In this document: one piece after another, positions 1-8,398 of the stretch
How the letters are laid out: the number at the start of each line of letters is the position of its first letter
Position numbering within the stretch: position 1 is the stretch's first letter
From: Parvibaculum sp002684405
GTDB lineage: Bacteria; Pseudomonadota; Alphaproteobacteria; Parvibaculales; Parvibaculaceae
Direction of reading: 5' to 3'
Assembly: GCA_965140395.1 (NCBI GenBank)
Contig: OZ223205.1
Coordinates: 186,001 to 250,000 of the forward strand
DNA: 64,000 nt
Notes under the pieces: model-generated
Database searches by the model: none
Told to the model about the DNA's origin: nothing
Seen by the model: the letters and a program-made list of their open reading frames with translations, nothing else
Translations under genes and position numbers: made by a program

Positions 1-496
1 CCTTCAAAGGCTTCGTCATCGGATAGACGACTTCGAACTTCGACAGGAGCTTCTTGTAGGCCTCCACATGGCGGGCCTCGTCGATCACCTGGGTCGAGGC
101 ATAGAACTTGGAGTCCATGTCCGGCACCTGGGTGACGATCTTCGCCGTGCAGATGAGCGCGCCCTGCTCGCCCTGCATGAACTGCGAGAGCTGCCAGGCC
201 TGAAAGTGCTTGCGCACATTGGCCTTCTCCTTGCGCGACATCTTCTCGAATTCGGCCATCCCGTTGATCGGCAGCATCTCGTCGGGAAGCTGTTCGGGAT
301 TGTCCTCATCGAGTTCCTGCGACCAGTCGATGCGGGTTTCCGCATCCCACTGCATCTCCTTGCCCTTCTGGTAAAGGCCCATCATCGCGGTGCGTTCGGG
401 ATCGTATTCCCAATTGAACATCGCATCGTAATTCTGCGGGACGTCCCAATGGCTGTCGTCCAACGCAAGCGTGTACATGTCCTTGATCTGCTTCAT
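1..496 (-). CDS. Ferritin-like di-iron protein (C-terminus outside window)
   Basis: This is the first 165 codons of a minus-strand gene that runs off the left edge, so the C-terminal half is missing. The start is ATG at 496-494, preceded by a strong GGGAGGAG ribosome site. The visible part contains a helix with a Glu in GEQGAL (E110) and then the motif DEARHVEAY (E140, H143). This E...ExxH arrangement is the first half of a carboxylate-bridged di-iron site, as in ferritin-like and ribonucleotide reductase R2-like proteins and AurF-type N-oxygenases. The second ExxH half should lie beyond base 1. The substrate cannot be told from this fragment. The gene is divergent from ccr across about 300 bp. 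The family call is good; any specific enzyme name would be a guess. Confidence 0.7.
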   Translation of the reverse strand, partial: MKQIKDMYTLALDDSHWDVPQNYDAMFNWEYDPERTAMMGLYQKGKEMQWDAETRIDWSQELDEDNPEQLPDEMLPINGMAEFEKMSRKEKANVRKHFQAWQLSQFMQGEQGALICTAKIVTQVPDMDSKFYASTQVIDEARHVEAYKKLLSKFEVVYPMTKPLK

Positions 497-802
497 CCAA
501 GCTCCTCCCTGAGCGATGATGCGTGTGCCGTCTAAATGCGTATCTCCACTACGCACTAGGAAGTCTAACATCTACACGCAGCGGCACAAGGAGGATGCAC
601 AGAATGTGACGCAACGGCGCCTTGCGGGGCGGCGGGACCGCCGGAATATTGCTGCACCGCAAAAATGCCTTGCATACGCTGTGTCGAGCGCCAATGATCC
701 CGGCAAAACGGTCATGAAACTGTGACCATCACCCCAAGTCGTCCGCGCGCCCTTCGGTGGCAGCCTCAAATCGGGTGCGCGGCATGCGAAAGAGGTGCGC
801 GA
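497..802. other. Divergent intergenic region between the di-iron gene and ccr
   Basis: This stretch of about 306 bp has no convincing gene. It must hold the promoters of both flanking genes. The only promoter-like pair I could align toward ccr is weak: TTGCAT (670-675), a 17-base spacer, then AATGAT (693-698). Small reading frames can be drawn here, but none has a credible ribosome site. ccr itself starts at 803 behind AGAGG. Confidence 0.45.
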
Positions 803-2086
803 ATGGCAGCCGTCGAAACCAGCGCCGACAATGGCGCGGAGAAAAAAGACCTGTATGAAGTCGGCGAAGTGCCGCCGCTGGGTCACGTCCCCAAGAACAT
901 GTACGCCTGGTCGATCCGGGCCGACCGCCACGGTCCGCCCGAGAGCGCCATGCAGGTCGAGGTCGTTCCCACCTGGGAAATCGACAGCAATGAAGTGCTC
1001 GTCCTCGTGATGGCGGCGGGCGTGAACTACAACGGCGTCTGGGCCGCCCTTGGCGAGCCCGTCTCCGTTTTCGGGGCGCACAAGAACGACTATCACATCG
1101 CAGGCTCCGACGCGGCCGGCATCGTCTGGGCCGTCGGCTCCAAGGTGAAGCGCTGGAAGGTCGGCGACGAAGTCGTCATCCATTGCAACCAGGACGATGG
1201 CGACGACGAGGAATGCAATGGCGGCGACCCGATGTTTTCGCCCTCGCAGCGCATCTGGGGCTACGAAACGCCGGACGGCTCCTTCGCACAGTTCGCGCGC
1301 GTGCAGTCGCAGCAGCTCATGCCGCGCCCCAAGCACCTGACCTGGGAAGAAAGCGCCTGCTACACGCTGACGCTCGCCACCGCCTACCGCATGCTTTTCG
1401 GCCATCGCCCGCACGGGCTGCAGCCGGGCCAGAACGTGCTGGTCTGGGGCGCGTCGGGCGGCCTCGGCTCCTTTGCCGTGCAGCTCTGCGCGACGGCGGG
1501 CGCCCATGCGATCGGCGTCATCTCCGATCCGTCCAAGCATGATTTCGTCATGTCGATGGGCGCGAAGGGCGTCATCAACCGCAAGGACTTCAATTGCTGG
1601 GGCCAGCTGCCCAAGGTGAACTCGCCCGAATTCAACGACTTCATGAAAGAGGCGCGGAAATTCGGCAAGGCGATCTGGGACATCACCGGCAAGGGGATCG
1701 ATCCCGACATCGTGTTCGAGCATCCCGGCGAAGCGACCTTCCCGGTTTCCTGCATGGTGGCGAAACGTGGCGGCATGGTCGTCTTCTGCGCGGGCACGAC
1801 GGGCTTCAACCTGACGTTCGACGCGCGCTTCGTCTGGATGCGCCAGAAGCGCATTCAGGGCTCGCATTTCGCACATCTGAAACAGGCAAGCGCGGCGAAC
1901 CAGCTCGTCATCGAGCGCCGCATCGACCCCTGCATGTCGGAAGTCTTCTCCTGGGAAGATATCCCGCGCGCCCACACCAAGATGTGGAAGAACGAGCACC
2001 TGCCCGGCAACATGGCCGTGCTGGTGACCGCCCAGCGCCCGGGCCTGCGCAGCTATGAGGATGTGCTGGAGCTTTCGGGGCAGTAA
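803..2086 (+). CDS. ccr: Crotonyl-CoA carboxylase/reductase
   Basis: The protein of 427 residues is a zinc-free medium-chain dehydrogenase/reductase. It reductively carboxylates crotonyl-CoA with NADPH and CO2 to ethylmalonyl-CoA, the key step of the ethylmalonyl-CoA pathway for acetyl-CoA assimilation. The N-terminal signature GEVPPLGHVPKNMYAW is characteristic of the family. The NADPH-binding Rossmann motif is WGASGGLGSFAVQL, and the central segment QRIWGYETPDGSFAQF is typical of carboxylating members. ATG at 803 was chosen over an upstream in-frame ATG at 722 because it has AGAGG at good spacing and gives the usual family length. Methylsuccinyl-CoA dehydrogenase of the same pathway lies about 1.9 kb downstream beyond trkH. 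A palindromic repeat separates ccr from convergent trkH. Confidence 0.95.
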   Translation: MAAVETSADNGAEKKDLYEVGEVPPLGHVPKNMYAWSIRADRHGPPESAMQVEVVPTWEIDSNEVLVLVMAAGVNYNGVWAALGEPVSVFGAHKNDYHIAGSDAAGIVWAVGSKVKRWKVGDEVVIHCNQDDGDDEECNGGDPMFSPSQRIWGYETPDGSFAQFARVQSQQLMPRPKHLTWEESACYTLTLATAYRMLFGHRPHGLQPGQNVLVWGASGGLGSFAVQLCATAGAHAIGVISDPSKHDFVMSMGAKGVINRKDFNCWGQLPKVNSPEFNDFMKEARKFGKAIWDITGKGIDPDIVFEHPGEATFPVSCMVAKRGGMVVFCAGTTGFNLTFDARFVWMRQKRIQGSHFAHLKQASAANQLVIERRIDPCMSEVFSWEDIPRAHTKMWKNEHLPGNMAVLVTAQRPGLRSYEDVLELSGQ

Positions 2087-2105
2087 GGGGCTTTCCGCTT
2101 TCCTC

Positions 2106-2189
2106 CGTCATTGCGAGGAGTGAAACGACGAAGCAATCCAGCCCGGCGCCTGCCGCTTCTGGATTGCTTCGCTTGCGCTCGCAATGACG
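2106..2189. repeat. Imperfect palindromic repeat between convergent ccr and trkH
   Basis: The element begins CGTCATTGCGAG and ends with its exact inverse CTCGCAATGACG. An inner inverted pair reads GAAGCAATCCAG and CTGGATTGCTTC. It can fold into one long hairpin and fills the gap between two converging genes, so it may act as a bidirectional transcription barrier. It resembles the dispersed CGTCATTGCGAG-type intergenic palindromes known from many proteobacteria. Confidence 0.8.
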
Positions 2190-2204
2190 AAGAAGCCGCG
2201 GCCC

Positions 2205-3653
2205 CTATTGTTGCCAGTAATCCTTGGTGAACATGATGAAGACGGTGAGAAGTTCGAGCCGTCCCATCAGCATGCCCGCGCTGAGGAGCCATTTGGCGGC
2301 GTCGGGAAGCGTCGCGAAATTGCCGGACGGGCCGACGATGTCGCCGAGACCGGGACCGACATTGCCGACCGCCGTGGCCGAGGCGGAAATCGCCGTCATG
2401 AATTCGATCCCCAGCGCGCCCAGCGCCAGCGCGATGCCGAACACGGTCGCGAAATAAAGCACGATGAAAAGACCGACCGAGAAGACGATCTCGCGGTCCA
2501 CCGTGCGCTCGCCATAGCGCAGCGTCTGCGCCACATGCGGATAGAGCGTCTGGCGCATCTGCGTGCGGAACAGGATGCCGAGAATCTGGAAACGGAAGAT
2601 CTTGATGCCGCCCGCCGTGGAGCCCGTGCAGCCGCCGACGAATGTCAGCAGGAAGAAGAACATCACCGCGAAATGCGACCACGTGGTGTAGTCGGTCGTC
2701 GCATAGCCCGTCGTCGTGACGATCGAGACGACGTTGAAGGCCGCGTGGCGCAGCGATTCCAGAAGGTCGTAATGCCCGTCCATCCAGATGGACCGGGTGA
2801 GGATCAGAACGGCGATGACGATGAAGACAAGAAAGCCGCGCACCTGCGGGTCTTTCCACAACGCATCATGCTCGCCCCGGATCATGTGGATATAGACGAC
2901 GAGCGGCAGCGAGCCCGCGATCATGAAGACGACCGCGACCCAGCTCAGCCACGGATTTTCGAAATAGCCGAAGGACGCATCATGCGTGGAATAGCCGCCC
3001 GTGGAGAGCGTCGTCATGGCATGCGTCATCGCATCGAAGGGGGTCATCCCCCCGAACATGTAGAGCACCGCGCAGACAAGCGTCAGCAGCAGATAGACCT
3101 CGGCGATGGCGAGCGCGATCTGGCCGGGGCGCGGCAGCACCTTTTCGGAGCGGTCGGAACTTTCGGTGCGGAAGAGCTGCATACCGCCGACGCGCAGGAA
3201 AGGCAGAATGGCCACCGCTGTGACGATGATGCCGACGCCGCCGATCCATTGCAGAAGCGCGCGCCACAGGAGGATGCCCGGCGGCATCTTGTCGAGGCCA
3301 GAAAAGACGGTCGCGCCCGTGGTGGTGACGCCCGAAATCGCCTCGAAAAAGGCGTCGGTATAGCTCACCCCGATCCGGGAAAAGACGAAAGGCAGCGCCG
3401 CGAAGGCCGACACGCCGAGCCAGCCCAGCGTCGTCATCATGAAGGTGGCGCGATAGCCGAGATCGCGGTCTTCCGTGCTGAAGGCCAGCATCAGCCCGCC
3501 GCCCGCAAAGCCGGTAATGGCGGCGGCGAGCAGGAAGGCCGTCCAGTCGTCGCGCTGCGCCACCAGATCGGCGAGCGCGGGCACCAGCATCAGCACCGCC
3601 AGCGCGACCAGCAACGCGCCCAGAACGAGACCGACTACCTTGCCGCTATGCAT
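2205..3653 (-). CDS. trkH: TrkH-family potassium uptake membrane protein
   Basis: A 482-residue polytopic inner-membrane protein of the TrkH/KtrB family, the ion-conducting subunit of a K+ uptake system. Four pore-loop segments carrying the filter glycine are visible in order: GVTTTGATVF, LSTGGYSTHDASFGYF, VTTTGYATTDY and GGCTGSTAGGIK. About ten hydrophobic spans separate and flank them. Length matches the family. No trkA (the cytosolic NAD-binding regulatory subunit) is nearby; it is often encoded elsewhere, in ntr-linked clusters in alphaproteobacteria. The gene lies between the two ethylmalonyl-CoA pathway genes but on the other strand, so it is probably unrelated to them. Confidence 0.93.
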   Translation of the reverse strand: MHSGKVVGLVLGALLVALAVLMLVPALADLVAQRDDWTAFLLAAAITGFAGGGLMLAFSTEDRDLGYRATFMMTTLGWLGVSAFAALPFVFSRIGVSYTDAFFEAISGVTTTGATVFSGLDKMPPGILLWRALLQWIGGVGIIVTAVAILPFLRVGGMQLFRTESSDRSEKVLPRPGQIALAIAEVYLLLTLVCAVLYMFGGMTPFDAMTHAMTTLSTGGYSTHDASFGYFENPWLSWVAVVFMIAGSLPLVVYIHMIRGEHDALWKDPQVRGFLVFIVIAVLILTRSIWMDGHYDLLESLRHAAFNVVSIVTTTGYATTDYTTWSHFAVMFFFLLTFVGGCTGSTAGGIKIFRFQILGILFRTQMRQTLYPHVAQTLRYGERTVDREIVFSVGLFIVLYFATVFGIALALGALGIEFMTAISASATAVGNVGPGLGDIVGPSGNFATLPDAAKWLLSAGMLMGRLELLTVFIMFTKDYWQQ

Positions 3654-3847
3654 GAAGTACTCTCATTAGCCGGATATCCCCCGGTCTCCTGGCATTCTTC
3701 GGGCCGGCAGGACCCCTCGTCGCAGCCGCGAAGCCGCCTCTTTCTATCCTGACCCGCCGATATGCACAAACCCCGCAAACGGCCCGAAGACCGGGTCGAG
3801 GCCAGGCCGGGGCCGGGCCGGAGAGGCAAATATGGCGCAGCGCAGCA

Positions 3848-3876
3848 CTGGCCGCATGCCCCAAGCGCGATATATA
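3848..3876 (+). promoter_or_regulatory. Candidate promoter for mcd
   Basis: CTGGCC (3848-3853), a 17-base spacer and TATATA (3871-3876) lie about 70 bases before the mcd start. The -10 matches consensus at five of six positions; the -35 is poor. The pair is in a GC-rich intergenic stretch where the AT-rich hexamer stands out. Confidence 0.35.
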
Positions 3877-3946
3877 AGGGCCTAGTTCCCTCTCACGCAT
3901 GGGGCCTTCCCTGCGGCCCAGCCGACCCGAAATGAAGAGTATCGCC

Positions 3947-5617
3947 ATGAGCCAGACCAATCCCGCCGTTCTCGACAATCTGATCGGCCTTGCCAAGGAA
4001 GCCGTCACAGCGGCCGACAAGCTGCTCGCCAAGGCCCGCGCGGGCGTGCGGGAAAAGGTCGTGGTAGACGGCAAGGTCTCCGCCGCCGCGCTGGAGCGCG
4101 AACAGTTCGCCGCTCACGGGCTTGCCTGGTTCGCGACCTATGTGGAGGCGCTGCGCCAGCTCGCCGACTATGCCGAACGCATGACGGGCGAAGGCCGCTT
4201 CGGCGAGACCGAAGCGCTGATCGTGCAGATCGCCTTCGGCGAATATCTGCACCAGCTTGCCGGCGGCATTCCAATGAGCCAGGGGGAGATCGTCCGTCCG
4301 CGCGATCTCGGCCTGACGTTTGAGGAGATCGAAGCGTTCTTCACCGAGCCGGTGCGGGAGCTGATCGCGAATGGCAATACGGCACAGATCCGCGCCCGCC
4401 TCGCCGAAATTCTGGGGACGCAGGCCGGTGCCGCCACTTTTGGCGATGCGGGCCTTGAGGAAACCTATGACGCGATCCGCGACCAGATGCGCCGCTTCGC
4501 CGACGCCGAAGTCGTTCCGTATGCGCATGAATGGCATTTGAAGGACGACTATATTCCGCTGGAAGTCGTCTCGCATATGGCCGAACTCGGCGTCTTCGGC
4601 CTGACCATCCCCGAAGAATTCGGCGGGCTGGGCCTCGGCAAGGAATCCATGTGCGTCGTCTCGGAGGAACTCTCCCGCGGCTATATCGGCGTCGGCTCGC
4701 TCGGCACACGCTCCGAAATCGCCGCCGAACTCATTCTGGGCGGCGGCACGGACGAACAGAAGAACAAATGGCTGCCCAAGATCGCGAGCGGCGAAACGCT
4801 GCCCACCGCCGTCTTTACCGAGCCCAATACGGGCTCCGACCTGGCGAGCCTCAAGACGCGCGCCAAGCGCGAAGGTGAAACCTACAAGGTCAGCGGCAAC
4901 AAAACCTGGATCACCCATGCCGCCCGCGCCGACGTGATGACGCTGCTGACGCGCACCAATGACGCGCCGGGCTATAAGGGCCTTTCGATGCTGCTCGCGG
5001 AAAAGCCGCGCGGCGACGACAACGAACCCTTCCCGGCGCAAGGCATGACGGGCGGCGAGATCGAAGTGCTCGGCTATCGCGGCATGAAGGAATTCGAGAT
5101 CGGCTTCGACGATTTCGAGGTGAAGGCGGAAAACCTGCTGGGCGGCGAGGAAGGCCAGGGCTTCAAGCAGCTCATGCAGACCTTCGAAAGCGCCCGCATC
5201 CAGACGGCGGCCCGCGCGGTCGGCGTCGCGCAATGCGCGCTGGAACTCGGTCTTCGCTATGCGCAGGAACGCATCCAGTTCGGCAAGCCGATCTATGCCT
5301 TCCCCCGCGTCTTCGGCAAGCTCGTGATGATGGCGGTGGAAATCATGGTGGCGCGCCAGATCACCTATTTCGCCGCGCGCGAAAAGGATGGCGGTCGGCG
5401 CTGCGACCTCGAAGCGGGCATGGCGAAGCTGCTTGCGGCCCGCGTCGCCTGGGCGGCGGCCGACAATGCGCTGCAGATCCATGGCGGCAACGGCTTCGCG
5501 CTGGAATATCCGGTGAGCCGCGTGCTCTGCGATGCGCGCATCCTCAACATTTTCGAGGGCGCAGCGGAAATTCAGGCGCAGGTCATCGCCCGGCGCCTGC
5601 TGGACGGCGCCAACTGA
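3947..5617 (+). CDS. mcd: Acyl-CoA dehydrogenase with long N-terminal extension, probably (2S)-methylsuccinyl-CoA dehydrogenase
   Basis: A 556-residue flavoprotein. Residues from about 160 to the end form a normal acyl-CoA dehydrogenase (FTEPNTGSDLAS and KTWITHAARADVMTLL for FAD and substrate binding, FEGAAEIQ near the C-terminus with E537 as likely catalytic base). About 150 extra N-terminal residues, including FAAHGLAWFATYVEALRQL, are the hallmark of Mcd, which is longer than ordinary acyl-CoA dehydrogenases. Mcd oxidises (2S)-methylsuccinyl-CoA to mesaconyl-CoA in the ethylmalonyl-CoA pathway and passes electrons to ETF. The nearby ccr and downstream etfBA support this. ATG at 3947 follows GAAGAG; an ATG at 3932 lacks a good ribosome site. 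The exact substrate is inferred from architecture and context. Confidence 0.85.
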   Translation: MSQTNPAVLDNLIGLAKEAVTAADKLLAKARAGVREKVVVDGKVSAAALEREQFAAHGLAWFATYVEALRQLADYAERMTGEGRFGETEALIVQIAFGEYLHQLAGGIPMSQGEIVRPRDLGLTFEEIEAFFTEPVRELIANGNTAQIRARLAEILGTQAGAATFGDAGLEETYDAIRDQMRRFADAEVVPYAHEWHLKDDYIPLEVVSHMAELGVFGLTIPEEFGGLGLGKESMCVVSEELSRGYIGVGSLGTRSEIAAELILGGGTDEQKNKWLPKIASGETLPTAVFTEPNTGSDLASLKTRAKREGETYKVSGNKTWITHAARADVMTLLTRTNDAPGYKGLSMLLAEKPRGDDNEPFPAQGMTGGEIEVLGYRGMKEFEIGFDDFEVKAENLLGGEEGQGFKQLMQTFESARIQTAARAVGVAQCALELGLRYAQERIQFGKPIYAFPRVFGKLVMMAVEIMVARQITYFAAREKDGGRRCDLEAGMAKLLAARVAWAAADNALQIHGGNGFALEYPVSRVLCDARILNIFEGAAEIQAQVIARRLLDGAN

Positions 5618-5669
5618 CAAACGCTTCGCCGTATGAACAAACAAGAAAAGCCCGAAAGGGGGCGCTTAC

Positions 5670-5861
5670 ATGAATGAACTTTTCAGCTATCTCGGCCCGC
5701 TTGCCGTGCTGGTGGTCGTCATCGTCCTGATCGCCGGCCTCTGGAACATGCTGCGCGGCGGCTCCTCCAGCCGCTCCCAGACGCTGATGCGCTGGCGCGT
5801 GGGGCTTCAGTTCGTGGCGATCATCATCCTGATGACCGGGCTCTATTTCGCCAGCCGCTAG
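5670..5861 (+). CDS. Small twin-helix membrane protein, HIG1 type
   Basis: A 63-residue protein with two hydrophobic spans (about residues 9-28 and 45-61) joined by a short basic loop containing SQTLMRWRVGLQ. The loop motif LMRWRVGLQ matches the HIG1/hypoxia-induced domain pattern of small alphaproteobacterial proteins. A strong AAAGGGGG ribosome site precedes the ATG. In many Hyphomicrobiales, from memory, a gene of this type directly precedes the PduO adenosyltransferase, etfB, etfA and hbd. Here those genes are present but start about 5.5 kb downstream. Role unknown; respiratory-complex association is known for eukaryotic HIG1 proteins only. Confidence 0.75.
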   Translation: MNELFSYLGPLAVLVVVIVLIAGLWNMLRGGSSSRSQTLMRWRVGLQFVAIIILMTGLYFASR

Positions 5862-6003
5862 GATTTCCGGGATTTCCCGTCCCATCCCTGCACGCCGACC
5901 CACACATGTTGCAGTTTTGCATCGGGTGACCTGCGGCAAATCATGTAAATTGCGGCATCTTCCCGGGGTGGGAAGGCAACAAGACAAGAGGATCATCGCA
6001 GCT

Positions 6004-6567
6004 GTGACCAAGTCTCTGAAATCGTCCATTGCCGGTGGCGTGGCCGCGGCATTGGCCCTCGGCACCATCGTCCTTCCCGCAACGACGGCGGATGCCCGCC
6101 CGCTCGGCGAAGAAATCCGCATCGGCATCATGGACCATGATACCGGCCTGATCCGCGACCGCCGCGAAACCGACAGCCCGGACATCAATGCCGAAGTGCT
6201 GTTCGCCTCGCCGGAATTCCTAGACTGGGCCTATTCGCCCCGCCCGCTGATCGGCGCGACCATCAACACCGATGGCGGCACGAGCCTTGGCTATGCGGGC
6301 CTTGGCTGGAACTTCGATCTGGGCAGCAATTTCTTTCTCGACGCGAGCTTCGGCGGCGCCATCCATAATGGCGAGACCGACAAGGTAACGAGTTCCAGCC
6401 GCGATTATGGCTGCCGCGTTCAGTTCCACGAAACCTTCTCGATCGGCTACGACCTCAGCGCCAATCACTCGCTGATGGCCACGTTCGAGCACATGTCGAA
6501 TGCCGGTCTCTGCGACAAGAATGACGGCATGACCGATATCGGCATCCGCTACGGCTACCGCTTCTGA
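6004..6567 (+). CDS. PagL-like lipid A deacylase / acyloxyacyl hydrolase, copy 1
   Basis: An outer-membrane beta-barrel protein of about 187 residues. It begins at GTG 6004 with a signal peptide (basic start, hydrophobic core, cleavage near TADA|RP). The sequence alternates aromatic and small residues and ends in RYGYRF, a typical terminal barrel strand with C-terminal Phe. EHMSN contains the His-x-Ser pair (H163, S165) expected of the PagL catalytic site. PagL enzymes remove the 3-O acyl chain of lipid A. It is very similar throughout to the next gene (6751-7323), and both are followed by near-identical terminators. The GTG start is chosen because it gives a clean signal peptide; AGAGGA lies 11 bases upstream. 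Confidence 0.75.
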   Translation: MTKSLKSSIAGGVAAALALGTIVLPATTADARPLGEEIRIGIMDHDTGLIRDRRETDSPDINAEVLFASPEFLDWAYSPRPLIGATINTDGGTSLGYAGLGWNFDLGSNFFLDASFGGAIHNGETDKVTSSSRDYGCRVQFHETFSIGYDLSANHSLMATFEHMSNAGLCDKNDGMTDIGIRYGYRF

Positions 6568-6594
6568 CCGTATACAGACGATTCACACGGAAAA

Positions 6595-6624
6595 GGGCTC
6601 CCCTCGCGGGAGCCCTTTTTCTTT
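6595..6624 (+). terminator. Intrinsic terminator after PagL-like copy 1
   Basis: GGGCTCCC (6595-6602) and GGGAGCCC (6608-6615) form a perfect 8-bp stem with a 5-base loop. The run TTTTTCTTT follows directly. Confidence 0.9.
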
Positions 6625-6750
6625 GAACGTTTGACGACAAAACCCCAAGCAAGTCAGACATGCCTCGACGCCTTTGACATCGCATGTCCCGCAAAGGGTC
6701 ATGTAGGATTCCTTGCAAACGAGCGGGCGAATCAAGAAAACAGGGCAATC

Positions 6751-7323
6751 ATGGAAACGACGACCGGATTCACGAAAACGGCGTACACATGCTGCATGGC
6801 CGCCGCATTGACACTCGGTACAGCGACGCTTCCCGGCAACTCGGCCGATGCACGCCCCCTCGGCGGCGAGATGCGGATCGGCGTCATGGACCACGATACC
6901 GGCCTCATCCGCAAACGCCTCGAGACGGACAGTCCCGACATCAATGCCGAAGTACTGTTCGCCTCGCCGAAAATCCTCGATTGGGCCTGGTCCCCCCGTC
7001 CGCTGGTGGGCGCCACCATCAACACCGGCGGCGGCACCAGCCTTGGCTATGCCGGTCTCGGCTGGAACTTCGATCTCGGCAACAACTTCTTCTTCGACGC
7101 AAGCGTGGCCGGCGCCATCCACAATGGCGAGACGGACAAGGTGACGACTTCCAGCCGCGACTATGGATGCCGCCTGCAGTTCCACGAAACCGTCTCGCTC
7201 GGCTACGACGTGAACGAACACCATTCGCTCATGGCCACCTTCGAGCACATGTCGAACGCCTATCTGTGCGATTCCAATGACGGCATGAACAATATCGGTG
7301 TGCGCTACGGCTATCGCTTCTAG
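6751..7323 (+). CDS. PagL-like lipid A deacylase / acyloxyacyl hydrolase, copy 2
   Basis: A 190-residue paralogue of the preceding gene. Its signal peptide region is CCMAAALTLGTATLPGNSADA, one residue beyond the part that is certain; the mature protein starts with RPLGGEMRIG. Nearly every block matches copy 1, for example GVMDHDTGLI, SPDINAEVLFASP, YAGLGWNFDLG and AIHNGETDKVT. The catalytic pair is in EHMSN (H166, S168), and the C-terminus is RYGYRF. The ribosome site is weak (AGGG), unlike most neighbours. The duplication extends from a TTTG(A)CATCG...CATGTA element about 80-90 bases upstream of each start to the terminator downstream, so each copy carries its own expression signals. Two active copies could differ in acyl-chain specificity; this is inference. 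Confidence 0.75.
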   Translation: METTTGFTKTAYTCCMAAALTLGTATLPGNSADARPLGGEMRIGVMDHDTGLIRKRLETDSPDINAEVLFASPKILDWAWSPRPLVGATINTGGGTSLGYAGLGWNFDLGNNFFFDASVAGAIHNGETDKVTTSSRDYGCRLQFHETVSLGYDVNEHHSLMATFEHMSNAYLCDSNDGMNNIGVRYGYRF

Positions 7324-7349
7324 GCGGGACGCAAAAAGCTGGAATGGAA

Positions 7350-7379
7350 GGGGTTCCCTTGCGGGAGCCCTTTTTCTTT
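7350..7379 (+). terminator. Intrinsic terminator after PagL-like copy 2
   Basis: GGGGTTCCC and GGGAGCCC form a stem with one G:U pair and a TTGC loop, followed by TTTTTCTTT. It is a near-copy of the terminator at 6595-6624, about 755 bases away. Confidence 0.85.
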
Positions 7380-7427
7380 CCGCCGTCGCGCCAATATGAA
7401 AAGCTCAAGCCGAAACGGGAGGACGCC

Positions 7428-8315
7428 ATGGCAGAACAAATTTCGCCTGAGGAACATTCGAAGAAATCCGTCACGGTGCATGGCAAGACCATGCGCTATG
7501 TGGAAATGGGCGACGGCGACCCCATCGTCTTCCTTCATGGCAATCCGACATCCTCCTATCTGTGGCGCAATGTGATGCCGCATCTGAAAGGTCAGGGCCG
7601 CTGCATCGCGCCCGACCTCATCGGCATGGGCGACAGCGACAAGCTCGATAAGAGCGGGCCGGAGAGCTATCGCTTCGTGGACCACCGCAAATATCTGGAC
7701 GGCATTCTGGACGCGCTCGGCGTGACGGAAAACGTCACCCTCGTCATCCATGACTGGGGCTCCGCGCTCGGCTTCGACTGGGCGAACCGCCACAGGGAGG
7801 CGATGAAAGGCATCGCCTATATGGAAGCCATCGTGCGGCCCATGCGCTGGGACGAATGGAACCCGGATGCGCGGCCCATCTTCGAGGCCTTCCGCTCGCC
7901 CGCGGGCGAGGAAATGATTCTCGACAAGAACCTCTTCATCGAGCGCGTGCTGCCGGGCTCGGTCCTGCGCGGGCTGAGCGAGGCGGAAATGGCGGTCTAT
8001 CGCCGTCCCTTCGCCGAGGCCGGCGAAAGCCGACGCCCGACGCTCACCTGGCCGCGCCAGATCCCGCTCGACGGCGAACCGGCGGACGTGGCCGACATCG
8101 TGTCCGACTATGCGGCCTGGATGGCCGAAAACGATTTGCCCAAACTCTTCGTCAATGCCGAGCCGGGCGCCATCCTGATCGGCGCCCAGCGCGAGTTCTG
8201 CCGGGGCTGGAAAAACCAGACCGAAGTGACCGTGAAGGGCAGCCATTTCATCCAGGAAGACAGCCCGCACGAGATCGGAGAAGCGATTGCCAGTTTCGTC
8301 TCCGGGCTCCGATAG
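7428..8315 (+). CDS. Haloalkane dehalogenase (HLD-II type alpha/beta hydrolase)
   Basis: A 295-residue cytoplasmic hydrolase expected to cleave carbon-halogen bonds of haloalkanes, giving alcohol and halide. All active-site positions of the LinB/DhaA group are visible: the oxyanion/halide Asn N39 in HGNPTSS, the nucleophile D109 with halide-binding W110 in HDWGSALGF, the catalytic acid E133 in YMEAIVRP, and H273 in KGSHFIQED. These lie within one to three residues of the positions in DhaA. ATG 7428 follows GGGAGG; an in-frame ATG at 7344 lies inside the preceding terminator and is rejected. It stands alone with no regulator or downstream alcohol/aldehyde dehydrogenase, so its natural substrate is unknown. 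Confidence 0.9.
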   Translation: MAEQISPEEHSKKSVTVHGKTMRYVEMGDGDPIVFLHGNPTSSYLWRNVMPHLKGQGRCIAPDLIGMGDSDKLDKSGPESYRFVDHRKYLDGILDALGVTENVTLVIHDWGSALGFDWANRHREAMKGIAYMEAIVRPMRWDEWNPDARPIFEAFRSPAGEEMILDKNLFIERVLPGSVLRGLSEAEMAVYRRPFAEAGESRRPTLTWPRQIPLDGEPADVADIVSDYAAWMAENDLPKLFVNAEPGAILIGAQREFCRGWKNQTEVTVKGSHFIQEDSPHEIGEAIASFVSGLR

Positions 8316-8398
8316 CTCAAAACAGAAATATTTTTCTTTAAAACGATAAAATATTGCTGTAAGACAGGTTCCATCGTCCTTTCCGATGGAGTCCTCCC

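Noticed and set aside
3893..5644. Long antisense frame opposite mcd (about 580 codons)
   Set aside because: It lies wholly opposite a gene with strong family motifs; high GC makes such shadow frames common. No domains or ribosome site.
7344..7427. Longer haloalkane dehalogenase start at 7344
   Set aside because: It reads through the terminator hairpin and lacks a ribosome site; ATG 7428 has GGGAGG.
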